This document shows positions 22,160-28,679 of a DNA stretch of 47,572 nucleotides, one piece after another. The notes below the pieces were generated by a model. It made no database searches, was not told where the DNA came from, and saw only the letters and a list, made by a program, of their open reading frames with translations. How positions within the stretch are numbered: position 1 is the first letter of the stretch; the number at the start of each line of letters is the position of its first letter. The DNA is from a virus, in IMG/VR virus record IMGVR_UViG_3300008262_000117, positions 1-47,572 of that record; one strand, 5' to 3'. A program made the translations under genes and the position numbers.

Positions 22160-22511
22160 ACCTTTTTATGGTTACCAAACTTGCGATGCGTGCGGTGTTC
22201 CCAAAGAGTGCCAGAGTCAAGAAGAAGTTGTTGATAATGGCATCGCATTTAATTTTCAAGAGTTAGGTTACTACGGGGGTTTCATAGACAATGCTCCAGC
22301 GATGGGGGATAAAAATCTGGAGTGGAACCTATGTCACGAGTGCATACTTAAGATGTTACAAACTTTCCCGATGCTTGCGGCTAAGTTACCGAGAGGTCTT
22401 CACCCAACTGACGATAAAACCAAGCCCTGCTGTGATTGGGCTTGGAAGCACGAAGGAGATGCTATGACAGGAAGAACTTACTTTGCTGATGGTTTGGGGG
22501 GCTGGAAATAA
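22152..22511 (+). CDS. zinc-binding protein, 119 aa
   Basis: CDACGVPKEC (about 11-20) and CHEC (about 61-64) form one zinc site; CCDW lies later. Unrecognised family. ATG 22152 is chosen because it overlaps the upstream stop, the operon's normal pattern, rather than 22113. Confidence 0.7.
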   Translation: MTEPFYGYQTCDACGVPKECQSQEEVVDNGIAFNFQELGYYGGFIDNAPAMGDKNLEWNLCHECILKMLQTFPMLAAKLPRGLHPTDDKTKPCCDWAWKHEGDAMTGRTYFADGLGGWK

Positions 22512-22729
22512 TGAGTGAGAGCATAGACAAGATAAATCTTTCGCGGACAGTTTTATTTGTGGGTGACTACTTCAGCCTGATGACCACAGTTGTCCTTGAG
22601 GAGAGCAAGCGTGCGGAAGGCGAAGATGATGATGATTTCGCTATTCGCTTGGCAAAACAGTTTATGTTGGGCTACTACGGGTGGGACTTAGAGGCAGTAG
22701 CCAATGAGATTGGGATTGTCGAGGAGTGA
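22511..22729 (+). CDS. hypothetical protein, 72 aa
   Basis: A helical acidic protein (EESKRAEGEDDDDFAIRLAKQFM), unrecognised. TAATG overlap with the previous gene. Last gene of the operon that starts at 20724. Confidence 0.7.
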   Translation: MSESIDKINLSRTVLFVGDYFSLMTTVVLEESKRAEGEDDDDFAIRLAKQFMLGYYGWDLEAVANEIGIVEE

Positions 22730-22746
22730 GCTCCTGAAGGAAATCA

Positions 22747-22925
22747 GGGTAAAAATTTTGTTTTATTCTAGAGCTCCAGCACACGCAGCTGGAGCTTCGC
22801 GCTCGCGGTGTGTTGATGAGGCGGGACTGCTACCCCCTGCCGCACCCTCCGCCCGCAACCCCTAGCGGGGGAGAGGTGTCGAGTCTTTTCCTATCACTTC
22901 CCTGTATGCGGTTTAGTATGTATCT
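22747..22925 (+). promoter_or_regulatory. intergenic hairpin and possible leaderless promoter
   Basis: GGGTAAAAATTTT at 22747 is followed by a 9 bp hairpin AGCTCCAGC/GCTGGAGCT (22772-22796) and a GC-rich stretch with CCCC-TAGC-GGGG. TAGTAT (22914-22919) ends 6 bases before ATG 22926, which has no Shine-Dalgarno, so a leaderless RNA is possible; no clear -35 is seen. Confidence 0.45.
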
Positions 22926-23171
22926 ATGGCTGATGTAGAAATCCTTGACTCCTCTGTTCACCCAAACCCTGAAGGTGAGAGGTTTGTTGCTGCGTTGATT
23001 GACGATGCTAATGATGGTCGCGTCAAGTTAGTAATTATGTTCGAAGAAGAAGGCTATACGGCTGTTCTTGATTTAGATACTTTAATAGAAGAAGAAGATA
23101 TCTCTGCAAAAAAGCACACCCAAGATGGTGGAAGATACGACTTTCTACTTCGTGATTTGCTCTGGGAGTAG
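22926..23171 (+). CDS. hypothetical acidic protein, 81 aa
   Basis: Beta-rich core (RFVAALIDDANDGRVKLVIMFEEEGYTAVLDLDTL), unrecognised. It directly precedes the Ntn-hydrolase gene (2 bases apart), so the two are probably co-transcribed and may work together. Confidence 0.75.
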   Translation: MADVEILDSSVHPNPEGERFVAALIDDANDGRVKLVIMFEEEGYTAVLDLDTLIEEEDISAKKHTQDGGRYDFLLRDLLWE

Positions 23172-23173
23172 TA

Positions 23174-23755
23174 ATGACAACGATGGTAGCAGTGCAAGGA
23201 CCTACTTGGGCAGTCGTTGGCTGCGACAGCCAAGTTACTGAAGACAATAAAATTTTTATCCTTCCTAAAGATAATCCGAAGATAATGAGAAATGGTCCTT
23301 TCTTGTTTGGTGCTGCGGGCGATATGCGTGCTATCAACTTACTTGCTTATCAGTTCAAGCCACCCGTTCCACCCGTGAACTGTTCTGGAAGCAGACTAGA
23401 CAAATTCGTTTCAAGTAAATTCATACCTGAGTTGAAATCATTGTTTGATGAAGTTCAATACGGGGAAAAGGGAAACCAAGAGTCAGAAATCCTCTGCGTT
23501 GTGCACGGACGCATCTACGAGATTGGCTCTGGTTACGATTGGTGCCGTGACCAAAGCGGAATTTATGCGTTTGGTTCTGGAGGAGAATACGCTCTGGGTT
23601 CGCTGCATAGTCAGCTTGAGGGTAAAAAATTTACGCTAACTGCTGTGCGTGCTGCGGTTCGGCGCTCGCTAGAGGTTGCAACAAGGCTTGACCCTAATAC
23701 TGGTGGTCAGTTGCTCATCTCTGTTCAGCAAGATGAGTGCCGTCAGCCAGGCTAA
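23174..23755 (+). CDS. proteasome/HslV-like Ntn-hydrolase family protein, 193 aa
   Basis: The start MTTMVAVQGPTWAVVGCDSQ corresponds to the TT-x-VA...G-D strand pair of proteasome beta and HslV subunits, in which an N-terminal Thr (here T2 or T3) is the nucleophile. It continues with KIMRNGPFLFGAAGDMRA, the usual G-AG-D/S turn, and GSGGEYALGSL near residue 135, equivalent to the conserved G-S-G-x2-A loop. A phage member might degrade or process proteins, or be a scaffold only. The paired ATPase is not adjacent; the MoxR ATPase at 15039 is a different class. Confidence 0.82.
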   Translation: MTTMVAVQGPTWAVVGCDSQVTEDNKIFILPKDNPKIMRNGPFLFGAAGDMRAINLLAYQFKPPVPPVNCSGSRLDKFVSSKFIPELKSLFDEVQYGEKGNQESEILCVVHGRIYEIGSGYDWCRDQSGIYAFGSGGEYALGSLHSQLEGKKFTLTAVRAAVRRSLEVATRLDPNTGGQLLISVQQDECRQPG

Positions 23756-23766
23756 CCATCTACAAA

Positions 23767-23780
23767 AAGTTATTTGGAAG
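23767..23780 (-). repeat. inverted copy of CTTCCAAATAACTT
   Basis: AAGTTATTTGGAAG just after the Ntn-hydrolase stop is the only clear minus-strand copy of this motif seen. The rest of 23756-23886 shows no gene. Confidence 0.7.
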
Positions 23781-23886
23781 TTGAAAAGCCCCTCTCCGCC
23801 CTGACCTCAAAAGTGTTAAGACAATTCGGACATTTTGACTGTGGTCTTTATCACAAAAAATTATTTCATTTTCCTGCCATTTCGAC

Positions 23887-23914
23887 TTGACTTTCCTGCA
23901 TTTCTGAGTAAAGT
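23887..23914 (+). promoter_or_regulatory. promoter TTGACT-16-TAAAGT
   Basis: The spacer holds TTCCTGCA, the family element in inverted form. GTTCT...AGAAC (about 23913-23929) forms a 5 bp hairpin near the predicted start, before the AACGACGAAAGGA leader. Confidence 0.65.
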
Positions 23915-23950
23915 TCTCTATGTAAGAACAAAACGACGAAAGGAAAGACA

Positions 23951-24109
23951 ATGCGAGGACTACCTGATAGTGCGATTTACGGAACTTACAAGCGTCTAAA
24001 GCCACGCCGTAGCCGTAGAAGCCGACAGGAACTTACCTTCCTAGAGGTAGTGCAGGAACTCCTACACGCTCTCTATGTCTGGAACTTGCGCCGAAAGGCT
24101 CGCCGATAG
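23951..24109 (+). CDS. small basic protein, 52 aa
   Basis: Arg-rich (KRLKPRRSRRSRQ; RRKARR) with a helical middle (LTFLEVVQELLHALYVWNL). Possibly binds nucleic acid or a membrane. It has its own promoter and full leader. Confidence 0.7.
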   Translation: MRGLPDSAIYGTYKRLKPRRSRRSRQELTFLEVVQELLHALYVWNLRRKARR

Positions 24110-24111
24110 AT

Positions 24112-24138
24112 TTGACAAAATGCAGGAAGATGTAATAA
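24112..24138 (+). promoter_or_regulatory. promoter TTGACA with ATGCAGGAAGATG, -10 TAATAA
   Basis: Family promoter with a short 15 bp spacing to TAATAA (24133-24138). CTTA/TAAG may form a small hairpin at the RNA start. It directly follows the stop of the basic protein. Confidence 0.7.
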
Positions 24139-24175
24139 ACTTATCCAGTAAGACAAAATGACGAAAGGAAACAAA

Positions 24176-24385
24176 ATGTTCGACAAAGTGCTAGAGGCAG
24201 TATTTATGTTCGACACTTCCAAGTGGAAGCAAGAGCGCAAGTATGTAGTGCGCCGTAATGTTGTATTCACTCTAATCGCAATAATCGCGCTCGCCGTGAT
24301 TTGGACAGTTGCAAAGAACTTGTGGTGGACAGAAAATGGTTATTGCTGGGGCGACATCATTGAGTGTCAGTTTGGGGGCAAGTAA
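24176..24385 (+). CDS. single-span membrane protein, 69 aa
   Basis: A cytoplasmic basic N-terminus is followed by one membrane helix (about 30-47, VVFTLIAIIALAVIWTVA) and a short outside tail with two cysteines. Unrecognised. ATG 24176 is favoured because the in-frame ATG at 24158 lies inside the ATGACGAAAGGA leader. Confidence 0.75.
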   Translation: MFDKVLEAVFMFDTSKWKQERKYVVRRNVVFTLIAIIALAVIWTVAKNLWWTENGYCWGDIIECQFGGK

Positions 24386-24564
24386 TGCGTAAGGGAAGAT
24401 TTGGTCAAGACCTATCTGAGATTTCAGATAGCGACTTCGCGGACTTCCTATTGAAGTTTGCCTTTATGACAGACGCACAATTAGCAGAGCGTGACGCACT
24501 ACCAACAAAAGAAGCACGGAAGGCGTATGTAAGAAACCTTCCTCTCCCGAAGATTGGGGGCTGA
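24385..24564 (+). CDS. hypothetical protein, 59 aa
   Basis: Helical (SDSDFADFLLKFAFMTDAQLAERD) with a basic tail; unrecognised. TAATG overlap with the membrane protein. Confidence 0.7.
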   Translation: MRKGRFGQDLSEISDSDFADFLLKFAFMTDAQLAERDALPTKEARKAYVRNLPLPKIGG

Positions 24565-24566
24565 AG

Positions 24567-25055
24567 ATGTCAGGGGGTAAAAAAGCTGGCACAACAGCGC
24601 CGACTTGGGACGAGTTTGTTGAGTGCACGCCGTATGTTGATGGGAAACCTAGACCTGATTTACTAAGTGACCAAGAAACAATGTGGCAGAACAAGTTTTA
24701 TGTGGTGTTTAGGAAATACCTAACAGCACACGGAGCAGATGGTCCGATGCACCTCAGCATTAGACATCAACAGCGCAAGGCTATTCGAGATTGGCGTCAT
24801 TTCCAACGCATCAAGAACGAACTTGCGGGTGCTCAACGAGAAGCAATAGAGATTTTCCCACCTGAAGCATTGTTAGTTGATGGTGCTAATCAGTATCACT
24901 TGTTTGTTTTAGCGATGGGAGATACAACGCCTTTTACTTGGAAGACGGGTCGTGCCGTTTCAGGTGAAGATGGTGGAGAAGAGATGGAACGCAAAATGCG
25001 TGATATGGGTTTCGACCCAAAGCACACAGTCCAACGACCGAGAGATGGAGAGTAA
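24567..25055 (+). CDS. conserved phage protein (RDWRHFQRIKNE family, DUF7694-like), 162 aa
   Basis: The core LSIRHQQRKAIRDWRHFQRIKNELAG..REAIEIFPPEALLVD..NQYHLFVL (about 65-118) matches a widespread phage domain of unknown function; I believe it is the one called DUF7694. In other phages the same domain occurs alone at this size. GGGGG precedes ATG 24567, and GGGGGTAAAAAA lies at 24573, inside the gene's start. Confidence 0.7.
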   Translation: MSGGKKAGTTAPTWDEFVECTPYVDGKPRPDLLSDQETMWQNKFYVVFRKYLTAHGADGPMHLSIRHQQRKAIRDWRHFQRIKNELAGAQREAIEIFPPEALLVDGANQYHLFVLAMGDTTPFTWKTGRAVSGEDGGEEMERKMRDMGFDPKHTVQRPRDGE

Positions 25056-25057
25056 AA

Positions 25058-25255
25058 ATGAAGAGCCAGCGTTTGGCTGAAGAAGCAGCAAAGATGTATG
25101 TAGATGGTTTGGCAGTCGAGGCAGTAGCCCAGAAGTTGGGAGTTGCCTACAGGACAGCACGCAAAGCCATTAGAGCAGGTGGGGTGGAGTTTAGAGACCC
25201 ATCTCAAAGATTAGTTGGGCGAACTCGCCCAGATAGGAGCGTAGTCAATGCCTAA
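25058..25255 (+). CDS. helix-turn-helix protein, 65 aa
   Basis: AKMYVDGLAVEAVAQKLGVAYRTARKAIRAGGV (about 12-43) is a clear helix-turn-helix of the resolvase/Hin type, followed by FRDPSQRLVGRTRP, a common basic tail in phage HTH proteins. It is a candidate regulator of the repeated operator-like sites in this half. ATG 25058 follows GGAGAGTAAAA. Confidence 0.75.
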   Translation: MKSQRLAEEAAKMYVDGLAVEAVAQKLGVAYRTARKAIRAGGVEFRDPSQRLVGRTRPDRSVVNA

Positions 25256-25394
25256 GAACATTGTTTGGACAGCGTTGATTTCTGCGCTCGCCGTTGTAGG
25301 TTCAATAATCTCTGCGGTATTTGGTGCATCTGATTTAGTGATGGCGTTTGGTGCAACAGCAATTTCGTTTGCCATCTTGAGTGGGAGAGAATAA
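25248..25394 (+). CDS. small membrane protein, 48 aa
   Basis: Two hydrophobic segments, about 7-25 (WTALISALAVVGSIISAVF) and 30-43 (LVMAFGATAISFAI), with short polar ends. Overlaps the HTH gene by 8 bases. Function unknown. Confidence 0.65.
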   Translation: MPKNIVWTALISALAVVGSIISAVFGASDLVMAFGATAISFAILSGRE

Positions 25395-25790
25395 ATGTGG
25401 TTATTTACTGATACAGGTTTTGTTAGTGCGGTTGTTTCAAAGGAAGACCGAACTAAGATTTCTGTTCGCGCTCGCGATAAGAAGTCGTTAGAAGGTTTTG
25501 TGAAGATGTTCAGGGTAAAAATTGTAGAACTCGAGCATCGTGATTATGAATATCGCATCTACCTGACAAAAGAACAACTGACTCAATGGCTTGCAACCCG
25601 AGTTGAGGAGTTGAACTATGACAATTTCAAGACTCAGGTGACAAAGACACGCGGTTATGATTTCGCGGAGCCTCTGCACGGAGTCTGGTATGAGATGTTA
25701 GAAGTGTCTGACAAGCGTAAAAAGACCAAAAAGGCAAGCACTTTAGGTTCACGCTGGTATGAGGAAGAATACAGTTACCCTCAGGCGTAG
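25395..25790 (+). CDS. conserved actinophage hypothetical protein (MWLFT family), 131 aa
   Basis: MWLFTDTGFVSAVV at the start, RVKIVELEHRDYEYRIYLTKEQ in the middle and LNYDNFK near residue 76 form a pattern I recall from many actinophage hypothetical proteins. Role unknown. ATG lies directly after the previous stop. Confidence 0.8.
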   Translation: MWLFTDTGFVSAVVSKEDRTKISVRARDKKSLEGFVKMFRVKIVELEHRDYEYRIYLTKEQLTQWLATRVEELNYDNFKTQVTKTRGYDFAEPLHGVWYEMLEVSDKRKKTKKASTLGSRWYEEEYSYPQA

Positions 25791-25804
25791 GTGCGTGTCT
25801 TGGT

Positions 25805-25835
25805 TTGACAGCCTTTTCTGCATCTGTGCTATGGT
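25805..25835 (+). promoter_or_regulatory. promoter TTGACA-19-TATGGT with structured leader
   Basis: The promoter has a wide spacer and TGTGC before TATGGT. The 95-base leader holds GGGC-GCCC (25870-25883) and GGTTGC/GCAACC (25887-25907) hairpins before AAAGGAG. The leader could regulate the lysozyme gene, but no known riboswitch is recognised. Confidence 0.55.
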
Positions 25836-25937
25836 TTTATAGATGAAACGACACATTAGACAAAACGAAGGGCGTCCTAGCCCATTGGTTGCGAGTAACT
25901 AGCAACCTGCCCATGTCCCCTAACAAAGGAGAAGCAA

Positions 25938-26585
25938 ATGCGAAACCCTTTATTTCGCCATGCCGAAACTACTACGTTTGGTGTGATAGCAGCAGTGCTA
26001 GCAGGAGCAGTCGTATGGAGTGCGGCAGCAAGTGCAGAAACTAATGAAACGAACGCAGGAGCAGCAGCACCCGCTGTTGTATTGGAAGAAGTGCGGCTCA
26101 TCAATATGGCAGCAGCACGGATAGCTGGAGCTGAGTCCAAAGAGGAGAAGCTCCAAGAGGTAAAAAATCTAAGAACCCAGATGCAGCTTGAGCTGTTCGA
26201 AGACCGAACTGTTCCCCTTGCTCCTCTGGAACTGAAGACCTTACTCAGACTCGTTGGGTTTGAGGGTCAAGGCTTGAAGACCGCTTGGGCAGTTGTAATG
26301 ACTGAGTCCAATGCTCGTCCTAAAGCCCATAACTCAAATACTCGAACAGGCGATAACTCTTACGGGTTGTTCCAAATCAATATGATTGGAGCACTTGGAG
26401 ATGCACGCATTGAGAAGTTTGAACTCAAGAAGAACGAAGACCTACTCAACCCTGTGACTAACGCGGAGGTTGCTTTCCATATGAGTGGTGCAGGAACTAA
26501 CTTCTCAGCGTGGAAGGTTACTGGATATAATAATGGCAGTGAAAGGTTTGAATCTTTCCTTGCTGAATACCCGACCAAAGGATAG
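25938..26585 (+). CDS. secreted lytic transglycosylase / lysozyme-like protein, 215 aa
   Basis: An N-terminal hydrophobic segment (about 14-31, FGVIAAVLAGAVVWSAAA) serves as a signal peptide or membrane anchor. After an Ala-rich linker, the C-terminal part has AWAVVMTESNARP (catalytic Glu in MTES, about 122), NSYGLFQINM (about 141-150) and a final NAEVAFHMSGAG helix, the SLT/lysozyme-like arrangement. It would cleave the glycan strands of peptidoglycan at infection or lysis. It pairs with the protein that follows. Confidence 0.88.
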   Translation: MRNPLFRHAETTTFGVIAAVLAGAVVWSAAASAETNETNAGAAAPAVVLEEVRLINMAAARIAGAESKEEKLQEVKNLRTQMQLELFEDRTVPLAPLELKTLLRLVGFEGQGLKTAWAVVMTESNARPKAHNSNTRTGDNSYGLFQINMIGALGDARIEKFELKKNEDLLNPVTNAEVAFHMSGAGTNFSAWKVTGYNNGSERFESFLAEYPTKG

Positions 26586-26587
26586 TT

Positions 26588-27076
26588 ATGAGTCAAGAAC
26601 CAGAGCGTTTGTATGAGATGGAAGAGCCTAAGGCGCTCGCAGTTGAGCCTGAAACTCTCCCTGTTGTGATGGCTGAGCCAGCACCTGAGATGGTAAAGGT
26701 TGAAGAACCAGTTGCCATCGTAGTTGAGCCTGAAGTTGTTGCGGTTGAAGAACAGATCGCGCCAACTGACAAGAAGACCAGGGGTAAAAAATCCGTGGTC
26801 GGATCGCAGATCGCCGATGGAACTTCTGTTTATCTTTCTAAAGTTGTCTTTGAATCTGAGTATGCAAGGAACAGTAACTCTGTTGCTGTGCTTCAGATAC
26901 GCCTAATCGAACTTGGTTATGCGACTGCTGGAGATGACAAGCAAGGTTGGATTAGTGCGGGAACTGCAAAAGCCCTTGAAGACTTCAAGAGTGATAACGC
27001 GGTTGCTTCAGACATCTACTCACAAGAGATGATTGAGGCTGTATTCGCTGGAACTTCAGTTGAGGTTCTCCCATAG
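26588..27076 (+). CDS. Val/Pro/Glu-repeat protein with possible peptidoglycan-binding domain, 162 aa
   Basis: The N-terminal 60 residues are a repeated V-E-P/A-E-P pattern (ALAVEPETLPVVMAEPAPE). A basic hinge (KKTRGKKS) precedes a C-terminal domain, NSVAVLQIRLIELGYATAGDDKQGWISAGTAKALEDFKSD, which fits a PG_binding_1-type repeat (L-x-L-G-Y...G-x2-T-x2-A-x2-F). It may target the neighbouring lysozyme to the wall, though it lacks a signal peptide. GGGGTAAAAAATC at 26781 lies in frame in the hinge. Confidence 0.65.
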   Translation: MSQEPERLYEMEEPKALAVEPETLPVVMAEPAPEMVKVEEPVAIVVEPEVVAVEEQIAPTDKKTRGKKSVVGSQIADGTSVYLSKVVFESEYARNSNSVAVLQIRLIELGYATAGDDKQGWISAGTAKALEDFKSDNAVASDIYSQEMIEAVFAGTSVEVLP

Positions 27077-27094
27077 TTTAGTTTTTACAACATC

Positions 27095-27137
27095 AACGCC
27101 CAGTGCATCTGAGAAAATCAGAACGCTGGGCGTTTTT
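27095..27137 (+). terminator. intrinsic terminator of the lysis unit
   Basis: AACGCCCAG / CTGGGCGTT outer stem with an inner TCTGA/TCAGA stem and a TTTTT tail. It separates the rightward and leftward blocks. Confidence 0.9.
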
Positions 27138-27213
27138 GTTTGGACAACGCAAGGTGCGGGAGAGCTTGGCTGCCTAAATTTTTACCCCGTCAAGCTCTCC
27201 TGTGTCTCTGCTG

Positions 27214-27245
27214 CAAAAGAAAAACCCCCCAGTTTCCTAGAGGGT
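27214..27245 (-). terminator. intrinsic terminator, minus strand
   Basis: Read leftward: ACCCTC pairs with GGGGGT across TAGGAAACT-G, followed by TTTTTCTTTT. It ends the gene at 27266-27430. Confidence 0.75.
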
Positions 27246-27265
27246 CTTCTTAAATCTATTAAGTT

Positions 27266-27430
27266 TTATGCTGTTGCTTGAATTAGAGCGTCTACATCTT
27301 GCTTGATTATGTAATACGCTACGGCACAGCCACGGCAATACTTCTCTGTTGCTGGGAGCCCTAGTTGAAAAGCATCTGTGCCTGAGAATACTAGGTCTGT
27401 GCTCTCACAGTTTGGAACTTTGCACTTCAT
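27266..27430 (-). CDS. zinc-ribbon microprotein, 54 aa
   Basis: C3 and C8 (CKVPNC) with C32 and C35 (CRGC) give one zinc site, followed by a helix. ACGACGAAAGGG leader and own family promoter. Function unknown. Confidence 0.75.
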   Translation of the reverse strand: MKCKVPNCESTDLVFSGTDAFQLGLPATEKYCRGCAVAYYIIKQDVDALIQATA

Positions 27431-27481
27431 TTGTTTCCCTTTCGTCGTTTGTTTCTATAAGGCGTTTGCCTTATAGGTAGA

Positions 27482-27509
27482 ACTTTAACACCTTCCTGCA
27501 CTTTGTCAA
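27482..27509 (-). promoter_or_regulatory. promoter TTGACA-16-TAAAGT with GTGCAGGAAGGTG
   Basis: A near-perfect family member on the minus strand. A 9 bp hairpin CTATAAGGC/GCCTTATAG lies at the predicted RNA start (about 27457-27478). GCGTGTCGC sits just upstream. Confidence 0.85.
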
Positions 27510-27518
27510 GCGACACGC

Positions 27519-27752
27519 CTACTCGACATTTCTTTCAATGTCTCTAGTTGCCCCACAAGTTGGACACTTCCACTCGTAGTATTCGGTGTCGTGTGACAAT
27601 TCGATTTCGACATCTGCTTCGACATCTTCAACCTCAAACATCTTGCACTCTTCGTTATAGCAAGCCTCTGCACGAACATCACTCCACTCGTGCTGAGCCC
27701 CTGAGATTTGGTATTCGTTTCCTGTAACACCTGCGGGATAGTTGCTTGACAT
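27519..27752 (-). CDS. zinc-binding protein, 77 aa
   Basis: CYNEEC (about 31-36) and CPTCG (about 63-67) form a zinc site around an acidic middle (EVEDVEADVEIELSHDTEYY). The sequence around WKCPTCGATRDIE is ribbon-like. ACGACGAAAGGAAAACAA leader. Confidence 0.75.
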   Translation of the reverse strand: MSSNYPAGVTGNEYQISGAQHEWSDVRAEACYNEECKMFEVEDVEADVEIELSHDTEYYEWKCPTCGATRDIERNVE

Positions 27753-27785
27753 TTGTTTTCCTTTCGTCGTTTGCCTCTAAGTAGA

Positions 27786-27813
27786 ACAATAGCACCTTCC
27801 TGCACTATTGCAA
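27786..27813 (-). promoter_or_regulatory. promoter TTGCAA-16-TATTGT with GTGCAGGAAGGTG
   Basis: Family spacer element intact, weaker -35. It drives the 27752 gene. Confidence 0.75.
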
Positions 27814-27849
27814 GTCGAATCGCTGTTTATTACATCACATTTTGATAAC

Positions 27850-27880
27850 AAAAAACCCCCCCTAGAAAGGGAGGGAGGGT
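27850..27880 (-). terminator. intrinsic terminator, minus strand
   Basis: Read leftward: ACCCTCCC pairs with GGGGGGGT around TCCCTTTCTA, then TTTTTTG. It ends the three-gene unit 28551-27897. Confidence 0.75.
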
Positions 27881-27896
27881 CTTTCGTTCGAGTTAT

Positions 27897-28226
27897 CTAG
27901 GAGGCAACCAGTAACTCGCGGACTCGTTGTTCGGTGTCTTTAGCCAGAGCCAGAGTCTCACCCTCTTCCCCTGTGCCACCTGTGAGGACGACATCGCCAA
28001 CGATAAAGTCAGAGCCTACCCAGAAAGTCTTGTCCCAGAGTTTCTGTGCGGTTTGATTGTGCGGTAGCCCAATGAGTTTGCCTTCCTCATTGACCCAGAT
28101 AGTTAGGTCGTTTGCTAAGTCAATAGCCTGAACCCAACCACCTACTGCGGATTGTAAAGCTTGCAACCCTGTATTGTCCAGAGTTTTAATCTCACCTTCT
28201 GCGGTGATTACTAGAGCGTTTGTCAT
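27897..28226 (-). CDS. DUF3846 domain protein, 109 aa
   Basis: The pattern VGGWVQAIDL (about 29-38), LTIWVNEEGKLIGLPHNQTA (about 41-60) and FIVGDVVLTG (about 74-83) is the DUF3846 signature. The family is common in actinophages and plasmids; function unknown. TAATG overlap with the membrane peptide upstream. Confidence 0.88.
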   Translation of the reverse strand: MTNALVITAEGEIKTLDNTGLQALQSAVGGWVQAIDLANDLTIWVNEEGKLIGLPHNQTAQKLWDKTFWVGSDFIVGDVVLTGGTGEEGETLALAKDTEQRVRELLVAS

Positions 28227-28342
28227 TAGTTGAATACCCCCAATACTCCAAGTGTTGCAATAATAACTACGGTTAGTATTGCCCCTCCTATACCTGCCAT
28301 TTGTGCATCTAGGTTTTCATCTATCCAGTCAAGAATAAACAT
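28226..28342 (-). CDS. membrane microprotein, 38 aa
   Basis: A short polar N-terminus (ILDWIDENLDAQM) and one hydrophobic helix (GIGGAILTVVIIATLGVLGVF). TAATG overlaps link it to both neighbours, so it is translated from the same message. Unknown role. Confidence 0.65.
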   Translation of the reverse strand: MFILDWIDENLDAQMAGIGGAILTVVIIATLGVLGVFN

Positions 28343-28551
28343 TAGGCAACCCTTCCCCAGATAATGTCCTGCACCTCTGCATCAGACATAGTGCGGTAAG
28401 TCATTGCTGTGCCTGTGTGTGTTTGCTCGTATACGGTGAACTCTGTAATAGAGTGAGAGCCAGTAAATAACTCTCTAACCTTTTGAACTGTATCAACGTG
28501 AAAGTTGTATTGACTTCCACCTGCGGTGATTGCAATTCCATAAGTCTTCAT
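28342..28551 (-). CDS. hypothetical protein, 69 aa
   Basis: Small beta-alpha protein (TYGIAITAGGSQYNFHVDTVQKVRELF), unrecognised. First gene of the three-gene leftward unit. Confidence 0.75.
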   Translation of the reverse strand: MKTYGIAITAGGSQYNFHVDTVQKVRELFTGSHSITEFTVYEQTHTGTAMTYRTMSDAEVQDIIWGRVA

Positions 28552-28603
28552 TGTGTGCCTCTTTCGTTTTGTCGTTATGCGGTGAGCCTCTCACCACACG
28601 CTT

Positions 28604-28631
28604 AATCTATCACCTTCCTGCACTATGTCAA
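28604..28631 (-). promoter_or_regulatory. promoter TTGACA-16-TAGATT with GTGCAGGAAGGTG
   Basis: A perfect family promoter, followed by a GGTGAG/CTCACC hairpin at about 28580-28594. About 20 bases upstream lies TTGTTACCAAATCGTTATCA, the same element as upstream of the 19437 promoter. Confidence 0.85.
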
Positions 28632-28679
28632 GTCATAACCCCCCATATTTGATAACGATTTGGTAACAAAGTTTTAGCC

